Shown: positions 1 to 12,687, numbered from the stretch's first letter. The stretch: 64,000 nucleotides of DNA from Nematostella vectensis (GCF_932526225.1 NC_064035.1:7563501-7627500), one strand, 5' to 3'. Notes: generated by a model not told the origin, from the sequence alone. Made by a program: numbers and translations.

Positions 1-1567
1 CCTAGCTTTCCCCTAAGTCTCCCCGCTTTAATCTCCAGGTTCGTATATGACCAACCAATAGACCTCGCCCCCTGATGAGAAGTCTTGGTTGGCGTTATAT
101 GCCTTTAGTTCTACATTTCGCAGAGCTCTTTGAAATGACCTACACACTTTTGTCTTATTGGTTTATTTTGTTATGTCCATTTTGCATATACATGCCGGTT
201 GTTTTCTTCGTGCCTTTGCCTTTTCCCCTTATCTCTTACCACCGATTATCGCTTCATCTGGGGAAAACTATCCTTCCTGTCTTGTTAACGTTTCAGCGTC
301 ATCTCCACTCTCACCGCGCTCCCTTTGTCGCCTCCCGCGCCCCTACTTCATCTTCTTCTCGCCGTTTTACTAGCATCATTTTCCATTGTCCGCAATACTT
401 CCTTTCACCGCTACAGTATTTTATATTTTTTCTCGGCGTTTTCGCAACACTCATCCAATCTCTATTATTATTTAATTTCGCCTGTCAATCATACCACTTA
501 CACACTTCATTAGATACATACCTCCACACATACCTCACCCTCTCCATTACCGCTCACCATTTCCTCTCTACAATCTAAACACTTTTCTTTCTCTTACCCT
601 ACATATTACTTTCCTACCCTACACACAACACACTTTCTCAAAAACACTACACAGTCTCGTCACAATATCCCTGCTCATCATTCTGCTCACACTCGCATTA
701 TCCCCCTTCATCAGATTTCACTAATGCCGCCATCACCTCTTCACATCCGCTACACAACACTCGCCACAAGTTACCGATTTTAACTGTTTCAATCTCCACA
801 TAATACCATATTTTTTACTAACTACCTTCTCCACTCAACCAAAAAATACCCTTTATTCATAACTCTCATGTCGTTTTATTATCAATCCCATCTCTTATAA
901 CAACCTTAACTCGTCGTCTCATAATCCATAATCTTAACCACCCGAACATAACTTGATAACCCTATCACCCCTTCCCCTTCCTTCACACAGCAACTTCACA
1001 AACATAAACTAAGTTTCACCATTCGCTACACAACCACCTCTCCACCTACTTATCTCAACCTATCACCATCTTCATCTTCTATCACCGCCTTCCTATATAC
1101 TACAATACCACACTCACTCACTCTCTCATAACGATATATTATCACCCACATTTACACCATAACCTCACAAATTTTAAATCGACCTCCGCACCACTACCAT
1201 TTTAACACACACAGACCCATCACGCTAAATTATAAGCCTTATCTACTCCACATCCCCCTCACCACCACTCTTACCTATACACCGTACCAATTGTTTCCCC
1301 GCCAACACAGCCATTAGCCATATCTCTACCACACCATATTATTATTATTTTTTTTTTCACCTACCCACCACACTACCACAACCGATTCTATAGTCCCACT
1401 TTATCTTTTCACCACCCTCCACCACCTACTAGTCTAACCTATCCACCTTTTCACCTTAATTACATTACTACCATCTCCACTCTACATTACCTTATTAGCC
1501 ATCCTTCACCATCACCCTCCAACATCACCACACCATATGATCACACCCACCTCACTACCACACCACT
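1..1567. other. G-depleted, strand-asymmetric tract without a gene
   Basis: From about position 180, and most clearly from 540 to 1567, the plus strand is built almost wholly of A, C and T. Many 60-base lines hold only one to four G, while C is very common. Short pyrimidine words such as CACC, CCAC and CTCAC recur, but no fixed repeat period is obvious by eye. The tract ends abruptly near 1568, where base use becomes normal. An open frame at 75-578 is a by-product of the composition; its translation shows no domain. No RNA gene or splice pattern is recognised. Confidence 0.7.
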
Positions 1568-3751
1568 TTAGGGCTCTACGTCTTGGTACGAATACCCGAT
1601 CCAAACCAAAAAAAAAACCCTATGAACGTGCCTGCGACAACATCAAGTAGGTACTTCATGTATGAGTATGTCACGCTATGCCGTTCTGCTATTGCCATCT
1701 ACTGGCCGTGACCTTTCCCGTTTAATAAAGGTGTACGCTTAATTAATTAAGGTCTAGTTTATAGAGTTTAAATGGCTTACAAAAAGTCTCTGAATATGAG
1801 TGTCGGTTATATGAGGGCCTAGGGTCCTTGCGCCTGCATTAGTCTCTGTATTGTTTGAGATTTGCCCCCTTTCACGCTAAGTTCCTCCGACCGAAACCGC
1901 CCGCCACCAGGCTCCTGAACACTCGAAAGGCTAAAACTCCGAAGCAGCACAAAGAAAACCTGTTCGCAGGCTAAGCAGTGCTTTGCGGTCCCATCTCTAA
2001 TCCCTTGTCGCTGTGCTAAACCTAGGGGAAGGGAGTGGCCTTGGACATCATAAAGTCTATTGGGGCATAACTGAGTGCTGTGCTTATGGATATTTGTAAG
2101 CAAAGGTTGATTAGGTTATTTGTTTCTTGCCTCTGGCTTTGCCTCAATGAGGAAATAATTTACTATAAAATGAATCACCACAAAACCTCAAATGTTGTCT
2201 TTTCTAAAACCAAATTGACTACAAAACTGTGAACACTGCTATTCCCGTTTGACACGTCGTTTTCACGAATTTGATCGTGGAATTTATATTTCTTTCGCTT
2301 TGAATCCTCCACAGACGATAAGGTACAATCACTAAAGTACTTTCCTGATGTGGATACATTATGCAGGCCTAAACTTTGAGTAAATTGTCGTTTTCCTTCG
2401 TATAAAGTGACGATTTGCTGCATTTGTTTATCGCAAATAAAATTTCAGAAAACTTTGAATTTGTCGCGTGCGTCGCAAAATCATTTCGGCGGGAAATTTT
2501 CAAAACACAGGGAGTTTGAAGCCGATTTTCCGTAAAGGACAATGAATCTAAATCACTTTTTTAGCAAAAATGCCGTTTTAATGTGAAGCTCGACAATTTC
2601 GGGTGCTAAAAGCATGTTTTCGTACGGCAATTTCAAAAATCGACTCATTATTCCGAGTTTTAGCGGTGAGTACTATCTCATTATTCCTAGATAGCGAACC
2701 AATCAGAGTGCGCGTTCTTATGAAGTTCCCGCCAAGTATATACTAATAGGTTTTATGGACTTGGATTTGAGTTATGTTTGCTATCTTTTTACTATGTGTG
2801 CAGGCCCGTATTCAGGATTTTTCTTGGGGGGGGGGGGGGGTGCGAAATCCGAAAAAGTCGGGTAATTTTTCTGGGGTTGGGGGGGGAGTGAGTTTTCTGA
2901 TAAAAATCTGACCATCCCCGAAAGAACAAAAACGGATTTTTTTTTTTGACTTTGCGGTATCTCCACGGGACGTTTATTGTCGGATTTGGCTACAAATACA
3001 AGTCTGACTTATGGATTAATCTCGCGTCTATTGAGAACCGAAAGTGGACTTTCGGCCGTTGTGGAGGGGGGGGGGGGGTGCGTTCGCACCCCCTGGGTAC
3101 GGGCCTGGTGTGTTGTTGAGCGTTTTGTTGAGGGCCGATTCCGCTGTTTTTTCTTTGTTCAATTTAAAATCTGTCTGAGAACCGATCTATTATTTAGCTG
3201 AATAGTTGTTGGTATCACCTTGGTTGGATGTATATCTTTTATCCCTTAGACTGATACCTGAGTATCTTGTCCTCGTTGTGTCTATTTTGCATTAAGAATT
3301 CTTTTTTTGTGGGTACTTCTCACGGACGGTACAGGCTGGTCTAAGTGTCAATTGGTTAATCTAGGATGATGAGTGGGAGGATGGAATAGTGGGGATAAGA
3401 AAAACGCGCCTCCGGGGGTCGAGGTACTCCTTTACCAGGCGGCGGTTACATGGCACGTCCTTTGAGAGGCCGTAAGCGCGTAGGGAAAGAGCTAGCTGGC
3501 GGAGCGAAACCACGGCAAATACAACCAGTTGAGGTAGGAATACATGGTTTAAATCAACTGATCAAGGCTCGCAAATAACACACAAATAGGTTTTATGTTG
3601 TTACCCCACCCCTTTCACAAAATTGATTGATGGCTTTAAAAGTTTTGGTCGTGGTTTAATAAGGATTAATGATTGATTAACACTGCTTGATATGGTTATA
3701 CACCATTGACAAAAGTCTTCACCAAGACTGATGACGTGCAGTTATTTCGAG
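1568..3751. other. Intergenic region, no gene recognised
   Basis: Apart from the inverted-repeat element at 2801-3107, this stretch shows only short random open frames on both strands and AT-rich intergenic composition. It lies downstream of the 3' end of the minus-strand GFP-like gene. Nothing in it resembles a known protein. Confidence 0.5.
2801..3107. mobile_element. hAT-like non-autonomous element (MITE)
   Basis: The segment starts CAGGCCCGTATTCAGG and ends with the inverted counterpart CCTGGGTACGGGCCTG. Near each end lies a long run of G. The same design (CAGGCCCGTAGCCAGG ends, G runs) occurs at 38510-38862. CAG...CTG termini fit hAT-superfamily elements. No clean 8-bp target duplication is visible here and there is no coding capacity, so the superfamily is an inference. 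Confidence 0.55.
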
Positions 3752-3985
3752 GGACTAGTACTAGAGTGCTTATCACGTGATCTAATTATCTAGCTTGGGC
3801 AGCCTGTGGTATAACGATAAGGGTTCTCCTACATAACATAGGTGGACTAGCACTAGAGTGCTTATCACGTGGTCTATTTTAGCTTGGACAGCCTGTGGTA
3901 TAACGATAAGGGTTCTCCTACATAACATAAGTGGACTAGCACTAGAGTGCTTATCACGTGGTCTATTTTAGCTTGGGCAGCTGCA
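3752..3985. repeat. Tandem copies of the GFP-like gene's 3' end
   Basis: A unit of about 90 bp beginning GGACTAGCACTAGAGTGCTT starts at 3752, 3844 and 3933 (spacings 92 and 89). On the minus strand each unit carries the last codons, the stop codon context and the first 3' UTR bases of the GFP-like gene. The copy next to the last exon is the one in use. A similar two-copy arrangement follows the pseudogene at 18040-18180, so the tandem duplication probably predates the gene duplication. Confidence 0.8.
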
Positions 3986-6900
3986 GGGTGGGGTTTTCTG
4001 GCAGGAAGCAGGAGAATGCTTTGCCCCACTCATGCAACAACACGACGTTGCAATCTGCGTCGTTTTCAACTCTTGTGAGCTTGAAGGCAATAAAGTGGTG
4101 CGGCGGCATCTTGAAACCCGCAGGCACGGGCTTCATGAACCTAAAATAACACAGATAAAAAAATGATCACATAGAGAAACCATTAGCACATATATAGGAA
4201 TGAAAAACGCTAATTGCGCAAAAGGCTTCCATAATATCCTGAATAAGGGTAAAATATCATACCTACCATGAGTGAAGTTTTCCCTCTCCCTCTCTTTATC
4301 TTGTTTAACTTCATGAGACGAGTGCGATAAGCGTACCAAACATAACCTCTGCTTATGGTATATAAGGCGCATAGCTAGAGACGGGTGCAGAAGGCGCATA
4401 GCACACAAGACTTAACCTAATATATCAGGCGCATAGCTAGGGACGTGCAGAAGGCGCATAACACACAAGACACCTCTGCTTATGGTATGTCAGGCGCATA
4501 GCTAGGGATGGTTGGAGTGGGCCCATTGCATACAAGACTTAACCTCTGCTTAATATCAGGCACGTAGCCGATGCAGGCGCATAGGGGTGGTAGGGAGCGA
4601 TAGGGCAGTGGGCGCGACCCTTCAAGCACAAGTGGTCAAGTACTAAACAATTCTTTTACGCTAACATACACTAACACAAACATTGCTTAACCAACTGAAC
4701 AAAGTCTCAGACTTAGCGCCCAGAAAACCTCCACAGATGACCGCAAGGGTCATTATATATTACACAAGGGAACCCATAAATCAGGGAATGCACATACCTG
4801 TAGACCGTCACAAACTTTACGCGCAAGAAAGAGCCGTCGTTGACTTTAAGGAGCATGTTGATGTCACCGACAAGAGTGTTTCCCCGTGGAATGTTCGTCT
4901 CCACGCTTGGTAACCACCCCATCGTCATCTTTTTCATGACGGGTCCGTTCGGGTCTAGGTTGATTCCTTGAAATGTCATGTGGTAATGAAGGCCGTCTTT
5001 GTCAAGCCTTTGAAAGAAAAGAGAGGAGAGACAAAAGAAAATAAAAAAACAAGCACAAAGTACTACATTTTTTTTAAGGGAGAGGGTAAGTTAGAACTAG
5101 AAACTAATAATATTTCTTGGCGAAGGTGTTACACTCCAAGACTGATGTGCAAGGAAACTTTAAAAGAGAACAGCATCAGACAAATGCTTTAGGGGCTAAA
5201 TATTTTTTTATATAAGAACTACCGGGCCTTATTTTTGGAATCTTCAAATATTCTTAAGTATGTTCTAAAATTTTAGTGTGTATAAAAACATAGTGCCCAA
5301 TGAATCATTAGAAGAGAATTACAAAAATGATCAATAGAAAAATATTCAAGGTTGTTATTGTTAACACAATTTGATTCTTATTTCAGAATGCATTACATTT
5401 ACAAAAAATATTTTGCTGCTATCTTAGCCTACAGGCTCTCGAAAATCGCCCCAGAAAAGGTCCCGGAAAAGCCTTTCTATCGGAAGTAATAACGCTCGAC
5501 CAAAAATAGGGACCTCGGCTACAAAGTCTGCGCGCTACCGTTTTTTTTCGCGCAACTAAGCTGGGCTATTTCAGCTCGGCTTCCTAAGCTCGACTTTTCC
5601 GTCTTTCACACAACTAGCGCCTGTTGATCAGGCTTTACTGCTATCTGAGCCTCGGCATGTTTTTAGGAAGTTATTAAAACTTGGCGAAATCTCAGGCGTT
5701 CTTATAAAAAAAGGTCTAATAAAACAAAAATAGGTTAGTCGAGTATTGGTCCTGCCGTAGGTGTTATTGGGGAGTGTATTTATAGCGCTCGCTAACTTTG
5801 ATGTGTTGACCACCGAACAGAAGCCTCCATCCTGCTCCAACGACATGGTTCGTTCCCAGCTCAGCCCGCCATTCTCCACGGCAGCTTTGAAGAAGTCAGT
5901 CATGTCATCTGGGTACTTGACGAACGGCTTGCTGCCGTACTTGAGGCATGGCGCAATGAGATCGAATGAGAATGGTAAAGGACCTCCCTTCTTAACGGTG
6001 AATTTAGACCACTGCTCGCCTCTGGAAACAAATATGCATTGTGTTATAACACAAATACAAAATAGACCATACACTGTTAACCTTTCCTGAGATTTAAAAA
6101 AGCAGCTTATATTATGCAATAGTTTGTTCAGAAAGTATCGTTATTTCGAAGCGATTTTCATGATTGTTACTAAAATGAGCGGTGTTTACTGCACAATGAA
6201 CTGACCCGCGTCACGAGAGTCAGATGAAAACAATACCTCCTTTTACAAAAATGTCCTAATTTTTATACGAATGCTTAGAAGAAAGAATGTTTGTTAATAT
6301 GTATGTTTTTTTTTTTTTGGCTTGATGCGATATTTCCTATTTAACCTTGGTTTTTAGTTTTTCGTGCTTCCCGGAGGTCGTGGGTAGTTCTGTATTACCC
6401 TGCTCCCATAGTGTGTTCGGTTTGACTGCAGAAATAAAGCCGCGAAAGGGATTGATTTGTTTATACTGTTCTCAATTAATCATTTTATTGCCAATAATAT
6501 CAAATCTTAACGGTTTATTTTTATTATGTGGGCAAAGATTTGTACGATTCAGAATGGAAATCCCCGCGATGTTGCGAACGGGTTAAAAAAAGTCGTAAGA
6601 AAAACCTTGAATCGGTAACGTTGCCTTTATTTCAGTGCCCATGCACCGCTAACGAACGAAATTTGAACTTCTGGGGAACAAACAATCAAAAAGCAGCAGA
6701 GATAACTAAATAAAAAAATAGAAAAAATATTGGTGCGGCCCCGAAAAAGGATGTTTGCGGGGACGATAAATATGTCTTTTTTTTTACTTGGCCTAAAGCT
6801 ATCCATCTATTATACTCGTGGTAGTTTCAGGAATTGTAAACAGCTCTTGAATATCTAACCCACAATTGTTGTACTTTATAGATAGGAACAATAAATGCCT

Positions 6901-9693
6901 AAATATATCTAGTAGCAGACCGTTTTGTTTCTTGTAATATGGATTTGTAAGCGACACGCGATCGAAGAGCCCATCGACGATTGTTGGTTTGTTAACCTGC
7001 TGCATTGCAAAGAAAAACATTTTTATTGCGGGCGACAAAAGGAGCCCGCAGACTAATTTCGACACGGCCAGCAGCATGTTACGGGAGTTCGAAGCACTCA
7101 ACACTGGCTTTTTGGTTGTACCATTGGTTACGCATGGAATGCACAGACGTTCACCTTGTTTTCATGTGTCAATTGGCCAATCAGCCAATCACATTCGACC
7201 TGAGTTTCACACAAGTCAATTATTTTTACTCAGGTTTGGTTCGTATTTAGCACTGGCAAAACAGACGAAATGTTCGTGTATCGCAATTATCTTTAATTTG
7301 TTCACCGAATATATCTGTAATAAAGCCAATTTCTTGAAGCTTTAGCCGTGATTCATAACAGTTTCGGCGACTTTCCTCCCTCATCTTGGTTCACCTCCTC
7401 CCCACTCGTAATGAGATACAACAGGAACAGGGTAGGAAGCTCCACGCCTTGGTAAACACAACTTCGGCTCTTCGAGGCAAGAAAACGGACAGCTTTTCCC
7501 TTCAAAATTCTATATGCCATAGAAGAATAATTTCTAAACACATCTTTCAAAGAAAATAATCAAAAAGACCAGAATTTCCCTGCAATTTTTCGCTGCAAAT
7601 TCGAAATTTATCGTTCTTCCAGAGTGCTGACAAACTAAACAGTCGGTCCACTGAGCCACAGGGAGCTCACCTCTACGGTTTAAATAAAGTTAGAGTTGTT
7701 TCTTTAGCTTTGCGCTGTTGATTATTTTTGGTGCGTGTGTGCGTTTGTATCTCTTTTTCGGCGCCCGGTGCTTTCTGGCGCTCTCTCATTGGTTAGCGGT
7801 CTTACGGCCGTCTCGTCTGTGAAATGGCTTCCATGTCACGACATCGAAGAATCGAAAGTTGAGGATATAAACGCCGAGCTGCCTTGTTTGTTTCACATGT
7901 GACAAATTTGCACGAGCGAAACTGAGATCCCATGCATCCCGGGCTGTGCATTTCATACAGATATCTCCTATTCTATTCCATTTGGTTATGCTACTACTTT
8001 GAACTCTTTTTCTAGACTCCACCCGTTTAACCGTTTCGATTCTTTCAAATAAAAAATACATAAAGGACAAAACAAAAACCCGTCATGCTCTAAGATGCAT
8101 TTTACTCATAGAGAGAGATGGAAAGATGCTGGATAGCGGGGGGTGGGTATGGGGCTTGAAAACCCCAAGTCCAGTGAAAAATTTAAAAAACGTAGACAAA
8201 AAAATACCGTGCGAAATAACTGTAAAAAAAACTGCGAAATTGCAAACTTTTTGATAACAATGTTTTTTTTTTCAGTGAGAGGAGGTTATGTGTGTTTTAT
8301 ATGATTCTTATCTATAGTTTTTCATAGATTGACAAATTTCCTCTTCAAAATATATACCCGTAGCAGTTTTTTTATATTCTTCCGTACTTTAGAGTGTATA
8401 GAGTGTTTCTTCAGCGTTCACATCTACACAGTAAGCGTTCTCACAGAATAGAGATATCTGTACGAAATGCACAACCCGGGATCTCAGTTCCGCCCGTGCA
8501 ACTTTGTCACATGTAAAGCAAACAAGGCAGCTATCGTCGATTACCATGTGTGACACTAGCGTGGGCTTCGTTTGAAACGCGTTCAGATACTCAACTTTTA
8601 ATTCTAATTTCTCATAAACGCAGGTTCGACATACAACTACATCAAGCAAGTACTTTCGGTAAGGCCTATTTTACCAATAGAGTCGGGTAATAGTTTGGAA
8701 GATGAGCGGGTTGCGCTAAAATGTTGAAAAGGAAAAATTCTTTAGTTTTTAAATTATCTTAACAAAAATACTCTCGAATTGACTATCTGAAATTTATTCT
8801 TGTGCAACACTGGTCCTCTTGCCCCTCTCACACAAGTTGCCTTAGGGTTTGGAACTTAGCAGGGGGCGTAAATTCGGGGATGGATCTTTGTAGGCAAGAG
8901 TGCATTTATTTTTTCAAATATTGCATGGACAATTTTGTGTGAAATAAAGATTCATCAATCGCGAAGTTTGACAGGTCAGTTTTAAGCCAAAAATTCGTGT
9001 GCTTCAAGATGGAGTATTGTTAGGTGTTACTGTAGATTTAGAAAAAAGTTCATTGCGCAGATTTCGAGATTTCAATATTGCTTCCTTTTAACTTGCATGA
9101 CAAAAAATAATTTGATTTCCAAGAAGAGGGAATCTAGCGGAAACTGATAAAGCATAGATGTATTAATAAAATCTGAAAAATTTACGAAAATCGCGCCGAA
9201 AATGAGTCTTCTGTAGGGAACATAGTATATAGGCTGTTTAGCCAAAACAACCTCGGCGCGCCACCTTAACGGAATGCAATGCCATGGAAACCGCTGAGAA
9301 CTTCATTGCCCCAACCGCCTGGACACAATAGGTTGTGCTCTTAAAAAAATATATAAATCAATAAAATTTGAAAATGTAGTAAAAATGTAGTATTTTCTGT
9401 GTATATTATATGCATAAGTAAATCTGTAGTCATCTTAGAAAAAATCACGAACATTGGGCCCTTCGCAAAAAAGATAGAGCATTTTTAAAAAGAAGTGATA
9501 CGGAACTGCTTATCGTACTGTGTCCGTATTTGGCTCAAATAATATTGCTTTTTTATTAGAAGAAAATGATCAACGACAGTCTCACTACTCACTCGAATGC
9601 TTTCCCTTCTCCTTCTCCGTGGATCTCGAAGCAATGTCCGTTGACGGATCCCTCGAGGATCAAATGTAGTTTCATAGCATCTTTACTAAGGCT
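3963..9693 (-). CDS. GFP-like fluorescent or chromoprotein, four coding exons
   Basis: Member of the anthozoan GFP-like beta-barrel family, which forms its own chromophore from an internal X-Y-G tripeptide. Coding exons on the minus strand are 9593-9675 (or from 9693), 5797-6021, 4798-5007 and 3963-4140; all junctions are in phase and give 231 residues from the ATG at 9675, a usual family length. Visible landmarks: N-terminal EGSVNGHCF and GEGEGK, GGPLPFSF leading into chromophore K55-Y56-G57, the catalytic Arg in WER (R85) and the catalytic Glu in HEW (E210). A splice acceptor at 9694-9695 keeps the frame open upstream (SLSKDAM), so a short upstream exon probably supplies the true start. Intron 2 uses the donor GTTAGC. 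Colour cannot be read with certainty; the K-Y-G chromophore is known from the yellow protein zFP538. No stop or frameshift is seen. Confidence 0.88.
4340..4600. repeat. Degenerate tandem repeat in GFP-like gene intron 3
   Basis: Three to four diverged copies of a unit holding CCTCTGCTTATGGTAT, CAGGCGCATAGCTAGGG and GTGCAGAAGGCGCATA lie in the intron between the last two coding exons. Copies differ by substitutions and small gaps. No coding signal. Confidence 0.65.
7300..7635. repeat. Inverted copy of the segment at 13521-13800
   Basis: This part of GFP-like intron 1 matches, in reverse complement, the segment at 13521-13800. Shared blocks include AGAAGAACGATAAATTTCGA, TTTTGAAGGGAAAAGCTGTC, the GAGTGGGGAGGAGG block and AAGAAATTGGCTTTATTACA. 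The two copies are diverged and carry small gaps. They may be an interspersed repeat family or a relic of the inverted duplication that made the two GFP loci; the position relative to exon 1 differs in the two loci, which favours an interspersed repeat. Confidence 0.6.
7872..8553. repeat. Foldback pair of about 110-bp arms inside intron 1
   Basis: The arm at about 7872-7982 (CTGCCTTGTTTG, ACATGTGACAAA, ACTGAGATCCC, TGCATTTC, CAGATATCTC in order) reappears in reverse complement at about 8447-8553. The arms are separated by about 460 bp and are perhaps 80-85 percent identical by eye. Short open frames run through both arms but look incidental. Confidence 0.6.
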
Positions 9694-11272
9694 CTGCAAA
9701 GACAAAAAAATATAACTTTGTGCTAGAAGGGAAAGAAGGAGACACCGCACCGCCATTGCTGTATCATACGTATTTTAGCACTACCACAAAGGGAGGTTTT
9801 ATTTTGAGAATTAAGAAAAAAATATATAGCATTTGTTAAAGTAGATGTAACAAATACCGCAACAACTATATCTTTTACAACTAAATAATAGTATTGAGTA
9901 GATCTATAAGTAAATTCTCTTAGCCCAGTTCAATGTGCAACTATTAAACAACGACACACAAGCTTTGTTTCTATCTATTAAACTTAACTTGATAAACATG
10001 GTTGGTTGTGTTTTAAGCATTACTCAAACTTCGTATTTTCAGCAATCAACACACTCGGAATTAAACCACTCATCAACCATGCACACGCGACTCTAGCGAG
10101 CTGAGAATGGAGGCAGCGCCCCTCCAAAGTTTGTGGTGACTTTTTTTTAATCCGAATCATTTTGGTCTTTGTAACAACAAAATATCAAGCAGTTTAGGAG
10201 ACTTCTAATAAGTAATCCTAAGAGTGATAAAATGTGTATAGTGTTTTTTTAGACAGAACTGTAACAAATAAGACGGTGTGAGGCTTCATGCTATTTAAAA
10301 AAAAGGATTCGCCTTGCACCAAGTGTTTTTGGATATCAGATCATCTATTAACAGGAGTATGAAACATACCATTGTGGTGTTTGTCTTTTTTTTTTTTTGC
10401 TCTTTTCAGAAGCGAGTCTCAGAGAGGTATGGTGTGAAGTGCTGCCGAGGCCGTTATAGAATAGTGTAAGCTCAACGTAAACAGCCCTTTTGTTGGTTCT
10501 ACAAAAAGGGACCGAGAAATGTCGGGGGCCTTTGAATATGTCTAGACGATTCGATGGTGCAACCAAAGCAACCGAAAGGTCACCCCATGAATAGTCTGAC
10601 AGTGTTTGTCAAATTCTGTTTTTAATAATGACAATAAATCCTATTGGTTCCGACGATTTAATTAAACTTAAGTTTGTTGAGCTCTTTTATGTTTGATATT
10701 ATTTTGTCTTGATTGATATGGTTCGAGTCCTCTGCCCCAACCCCCTCCTATGGGTCTATTTTCCTGTTTTCAGTAATTTTGCTCAAAACAAAATGATTTG
10801 ATCTACCCCCCAAAAAATAAGACTTAAGGTTACGTTTCACGTCCACCCTTAAAACAATGTCGAAAATGCAAGATGCGTAAGATGTTATTCGGTGCGAAAG
10901 TGTTTGAAATTTGTAAAGAGTAAATGTGGGACCTCATGACCTTTAGAGACGCATTACAGCAAAACTAAAATGTGCTAAAAAAAAACAAATAACTCCATAA
11001 ATGTTGGAACACCAGAATTCGCCCGATTTTCGTATAGATTGGCAGTCATGTAGAACTATAGCCTCGCTTCAGTTTTTTTTCGCCAATTTTTGGCCAAAAT
11101 TTGCAACTTCAAAATAAAAACAAACTAGCTCTCCAATGGAATACGCTATGAAAAAAATGAGATACCCTTTTGAAGATTGACATGAGCTGATCTATTGCGT
11201 ATTGCGCTATTCTTTGCGCTTGGCTATTGTACTAACAGGGAAAATCCCCTGAAGAATCTATTTCGAGTCTTA

Positions 11273-11613
11273 GGGGCCGATTACATGAAAAATTTCAGCC
11301 CGGGCTGAGTTTTCAGCCCGTTTAGGGAGTCTGAAAGCCCAGCCCGCTATCCCCCACAAATACTTGTAAAACTGCTCTTTCGGTTACATGAACGAGTTTT
11401 CAGCCCGGGATCAATTTCAGCCCTGGGGGAGTTTTCAAGCCCGGGTTGGGAAACCGGGCTAGGATTTTCGCCCGGGATTTAAATCGCCATGAAATCGCGT
11501 AAATATCTCAAAATTCGAGTCCAGCCCGGGCTGAATTTGAGGCATATAATCGGTAAGCAGCTGCCCGGGCTGAAGTTTTAGCCCGGGCTGAAATCCATCA
11601 TGTAATCGGCCCC
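11273..11613. mobile_element. MITE with internal CAGCCCGGGCTG palindromes, TTA target duplication
   Basis: The element opens GGGGCCGATTACATGA and closes with the exact inverse TCATGTAATCGGCCCC, flanked on both sides by TTA (11270-11272 and 11614-11616). The interior carries many copies of the self-complementary word CAGCCCGGGCTG or parts of it, so a single strand could fold heavily. TTA duplications fit PIF/Harbinger-type elements. It has no coding capacity, so it would depend on an enzyme supplied elsewhere. Confidence 0.75.
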
Positions 11614-12355
11614 TTAGTATGTGCAGTTACACGGTCGTGAAAGCGACTGTAACCTTAACTCAATCTCCTTTTTTGGTAAATAACAAACAGAAAATCTGAA
11701 TTGAAAGGGTATTCTCAGACGGCAGCAGGACCTCTTCCCCAGCAGACGTGCTTGCTGAGGATCCAGCGCTTTCTCGGACCTTGCAACAGGAGAGTCCAAA
11801 TAGCCCGCTGTGGGTATCCTAGCATGACAGACCCACAATATTTAGTAAACTGTCTTAAGCTTACCGATCCGGTATACTGTCGTTGTAATTTGTCACAACC
11901 GGTTAGCGATATGAAGGCCCGACCTAGCTGAGCTTTTACGGTCACTTTTCTATTTTTTTTTTGTCCTAGTATCTATGACAGGATCAAAAAATTTCACGCA
12001 TGCGCAGTTGTCAAAAAGCGACTCGCGAATTCGAGCATGACGGATTTCACTATAGTTGGCCGGAATTTGGCTAGTTTTATGCCGATAAACACCAAACGAA
12101 AACATAACGAATTAATATTTCCTATCCGATTTAACTAAGAAACGCCTTGGAAGGATTCAAAAGGCAATCTGCCACTGATTCGATTAGCATTTTCCGAATT
12201 TTCTCTTATCAATGAGAAGAATGACAGCAAGATGGCGCGAAAACAAACATAAAGGCATTTTTTTGTAAAGAAATCATCAAGATCGGCTTAACTGTTCCTA
12301 TCAGCTACTACGGCTATGGACTTTTTGCCTCACCTGTTGGTATCGGGTTGGACTA

Positions 12356-12687
12356 ATGGTCGTGGGTGCGAAGTCGTGGGTCGTGGGTGCGAAGTCGTGG
12401 GTGCGAAGTCGTGGGTCGTGGGTGCGAAGTCGTGGGTCGTGGGTGCGAAGTCATGGGTCGTGGGTCCGAAGTCGTGGGTCGTGGGTGCGAAGTCGTGGGC
12501 CGTGGGTACGAAGTCATGGGTCGTGGGTCTGAAGTCGTGGGTCGTGGGTGCGAAGTCGTGGGTCGTGGGTGCGAAGTCGTGGGTCGTGGGTACGAAGTCG
12601 TGGGTCGTAGGTCCGAAGTCGTGGGCCGTGGGTGCGAAGTCGTGGGTCGTGGGTACGAAGTCGTGGGTCGTGGGTGCGAAGTCGTGG
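12356..12687. repeat. 21-bp minisatellite, about 15 copies
   Basis: Tandem array of the unit GTGGGTCGTGGGTGCGAAGTC with scattered substitutions. Because 21 is a multiple of three, several frames stay open across it and give seven-residue repeats such as GAKSWVV; these open frames have no other coding support. The array is strongly G-rich on the plus strand, in contrast to the AT-rich surroundings. Confidence 0.9.

Noticed and set aside
75..578. 167-codon open frame on the plus strand near the window start
   Set aside because: It lies in the G-depleted tract, where stop codons TAG and TGA are naturally rare; the translation is low in complexity and has no domain.
7786..8649. Two minus-strand open frames sharing a similar segment, possible paralogous exons
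   Set aside because: The similar DNA is an inverted repeat, so the frames run through opposite strands of the same sequence; neither has a domain or splice support.
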